Of a stretch of 8,818 bases of DNA, positions 8,401 to 8,818 are shown piece after piece (the stretch's first letter is position 1; each line of letters opens with the position of its first letter). The DNA is taken from positions 1-8,818 of the forward strand of contig JAGWYN010000086.1 of NCBI GenBank assembly GCA_018969295.1, given 5' to 3'. The DNA comes from Chloroflexota bacterium (GTDB lineage Bacteria > Chloroflexota > Anaerolineae > Caldilineales > Caldilineaceae). The notes under the pieces are model-generated. The model was not told where the DNA came from, ran no database searches, and worked only from the letters and a program-made list of their open reading frames with translations. The position numbers and the translations under genes were made by a program.

Positions 8401-8818
8401 CACAGCTCTGACCCCGGCGGAGGCTATCCTGGCTGCCCTCTGGCAGCAGGTGCTGCGCCTGCCCCAGGTGGGGTTGGACGACAACTTCTTCACGATCGGC
8501 GGCGATTCGATCCTCAGCATCCAGATCGTTGCACGGGCACGGCAGGCTGGATTGCAGATCACTCCGCGCCAGATCTTTGCAAATCAGACCCTGCGACAGC
8601 TGGCTGCCGTGGCTGTCCCTGCGCTGTCGTCGACAGCCGTTCAGGAGGAAGTCACGGGGGAACTGCCGCTGACGCCGATTCAACGCTGGTTTCTGGACCA
8701 AGGGTGGGCAGACGCCCACCACTTCAACCAGGCCGTGCTGGTCGAGGTTGCCCCCAGGCTGCATGTTCTGTCTCTGCAGGAGGCACTCACGGACCTTCTG
8801 GCCCATCACGACGCGCTG
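5462..8818 (+). CDS. Non-ribosomal peptide synthetase, C-A(Asn?)-T-E (3' end outside window)
   Basis: The gene encodes 1119 residues here without a stop and continues past the window. It is predicted to accept the acyl chain from the upstream PKS, activate an amino acid with ATP, form the amide bond and invert the alpha carbon. Order from TTG 5462 as residue 1: C ~6-443, A ~466-968, T ~982-1052, partial E from ~1067. The start is set by a GGAGG six bases upstream and by the N-terminus DEVYLFP leading straight into the first C motif; there is no separate N-terminal docking domain. The specificity residues resemble the asparagine code. Composition shifts at the A/T junction. It is uncertain how many further modules follow, or whether the last partial domain is E rather than the next C. 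Confidence 0.95.
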   Translation, partial: MDEVYLFPMSFAQQRLWFLAQLEPESTAYNIPAAVQIKGPLEYGVLKQSFNTLVARHELLRTTFALVDGQPVQIVSAHSELSLDRVDLCALAVEERVQEVQRQTAAAARHCFSLEQGPLLRVVLLCLAPDEHLLLLTLHHIVADGWSMGILVRELGVVYTAMLAGEVSPLPELQIQYADFAVWQHEWLSGSVRTEQLRYWTTKLAGAPTILELPSDRPRPPVQSLRGARFSFELSAWLTQGLRQVSQAAGATLFMTMAAAYLVLLGRYSHQQDLLVGVPVANRTRQDVEPLIGFFVNTVVLRGNLAGNPRFVDFLAQVRQMTLEAYHHQDLPFEVLVDELRLPRMLSHSPLFQAMLGWEVNLGSFERDTDLHMTQLPVDTGTAKFDLTLLLEEGAGVLSGVWEYSTDLFDAGTVERMARHFTVLLESIVSDAEQPIEQLALMDLEERRLVLEEWNRTAVDYGPERCVHALFEEQVARTPDALAVESGGKGMTYGELNVRANQLAHFLRGEGVGPEILVGVCCERTPELLVGLLGVLKAGGAYVPLDAGYPVERLVLMAEDAGVKLLLTQERVHAVQLAGLERLSGVRVVKLDSEWEQVCREGRTEAPVSGVRGEHLAYVIYTSGSTGVPKGVQIEHRGLVNYLKWAVEAYAVAEGEGAPVHSSIGFDATITSLYTPLLVGRKVTMVPEGEEIEGLCTLLQGENLYSLVKITPAHLEAMGQLWDKQVVGCGTRAYIIGGEALLERHIAFWRAHGPAIRLVNEYGPTETVVGCCVYVSEQQVEGAVPIGRPIANTELYVLDSHLQPVPIGVAGELYIGGVGVARGYLRRPDLTAERFIPNPFGLGRLYKTGDRVRYLADGNLVYLGRLDDQVKVRGVRIELGEVEAVLSRHVAVQAAVAAVHEGRGERQLVVYGVPEPAFQENPADLVESWRSFLRQQLPGYMVPSLFVLLDALPLTPNGKVDRRALPAPTDAGSPAAPVANTALTPAEAILAALWQQVLRLPQVGLDDNFFTIGGDSILSIQIVARARQAGLQITPRQIFANQTLRQLAAVAVPALSSTAVQEEVTGELPLTPIQRWFLDQGWADAHHFNQAVLVEVAPRLHVLSLQEALTDLLAHHDAL
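5477..6790 (+). other. Condensation (C) domain, LCL/hybrid-like
   Basis: All main core motifs are present: C1 SFAQQRLWFL (residues 10-19), C2 RHELLRTTF (56-64), C3 HHIVADG (139-145, with the second His, His140, as the catalytic residue), C4 YADFAVW (from 177), C5 IGFFVNT (292-298), C6 HQDLPFE (328-334) and a C7-like HSPLFQ. The SFAQQRLW start is typical of LCL domains, including those that take a polyketide acyl donor. Predicted active; the donor would be the ACP-bound chain of the preceding PKS. Confidence 0.93.
6857..8365 (+). other. Adenylation (A) domain, predicted L-asparagine
   Basis: Core motifs: A1 MTYGELN, A2 LKAGGAYVPLD (536-546), A3 YTSGSTGVPKG (621-631), A5 NEYGPTE (760-766), A6 GELYIGG, A7 YKTGD, A8 GRLDDQVKVRGVRIE and A10 NGKVDR with Lys959. 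Placing the ten specificity positions by the A4-A5 landmarks gives D667, A668, T671, K709, I735, G737, E761, V769, G770 and K959. The published Asn code is DLTKLGEVGK, so eight of ten agree and the other two are conservative. The Asp code has His at the E761 position, which argues against Asp. The alignment was done by eye. Confidence 0.85.
8405..8617 (+). other. Peptidyl carrier (T/PCP) domain of the E-coupled type
   Basis: Carrier motif DNFFTIGGDSI with phosphopantetheine Ser1016 (codon at 8507). Carrier domains placed before epimerization domains characteristically have GGDSI, while those before condensation domains usually have GGHSL. This one therefore predicts an E domain next, in agreement with the following sequence. 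Confidence 0.92.
8660..8818 (+). other. Epimerization (E) domain, N-terminal part only
   Basis: The first ~50 residues contain PLTPIQRWF (residues 1069-1077) followed by HHFNQAVL. The PIQxWF motif is the first signature of epimerization domains, and HHFNQ is also usual there. The catalytic HH motif would lie beyond the window, so neither activity nor the E assignment can be proven here. A dual or ordinary C domain is the alternative. Confidence 0.75.

Noticed and set aside
6104..8809. 901-codon open frame on the minus strand opposite the NRPS
   Set aside because: It lies entirely opposite recognisable C, A and T motifs; its translation is low-complexity, rich in His, Gln, Pro and Arg, without domain motifs. 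It is a shadow of biased codon use on the plus strand.

Overview
The window is an internal slice of a large hybrid polyketide/non-ribosomal peptide biosynthetic gene cluster. Two co-directional plus-strand genes cover essentially all of it. The first (1-5445) is a type I modular PKS with domain order KS-AT-DH-KR-ACP. After 16 bases, the second (5462-8818, running off the 3' edge) is an NRPS with order C-A-T and the first ~50 residues of what looks like an epimerization (E) domain. There are no RNA genes, CRISPR arrays, insertion sequences or non-coding stretches longer than 16 bases.

The two proteins read as consecutive stations of one assembly line. The PKS takes an acyl chain from upstream, extends it by one malonyl unit (AT with HAFH signature), reduces the beta-keto group (KR with complete K/S/Y/N set and LDD B-type motif) and possibly dehydrates it (DH with His and Asp present but two other motifs degenerate). 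The C-terminal tail of the PKS is a charged helix of the kind used for docking. The NRPS condensation domain then joins this acyl group to an amino acid. The specificity residues read from the A domain (D-A-T-K-I-G-E-V-G-K) are closest to the published asparagine code. The carrier motif GGDSI and the following PIQRWF motif both indicate epimerization, so the predicted output is an acyl-D-Asn intermediate. The final product cannot be named, because the loading and release parts of the line lie outside the window.

Layout: 1-39 open reading frame continuing from upstream (linker-like); KS 52-1311; AT 1630-2475; a heptanucleotide repeat tract 2487-2556 inside the post-AT linker; DH 2761-3591; KR (structural plus catalytic halves) 3634-4878; ACP 5074-5307; docking-like tail to 5445; RBS 5450-5456; C 5477-6790; A 6857-8365; T 8405-8617; E (partial) 8660-8818.

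Organism: a GC-rich bacterium using Shine-Dalgarno signals and a TTG start. The KS/AT and C-domain sequences have the flavour of cyanobacterial, myxobacterial or Chloroflexota hybrid clusters, and heptanucleotide tandem repeats are well known in filamentous cyanobacteria. I cannot assign a phylum from this sequence alone. Base composition is mosaic: KS-AT is very rich in C/G-ending codons, DH onwards is less so, the A domain is strongly G-rich on the coding strand, and composition changes again at the A/T junction. This suggests module or domain exchange.
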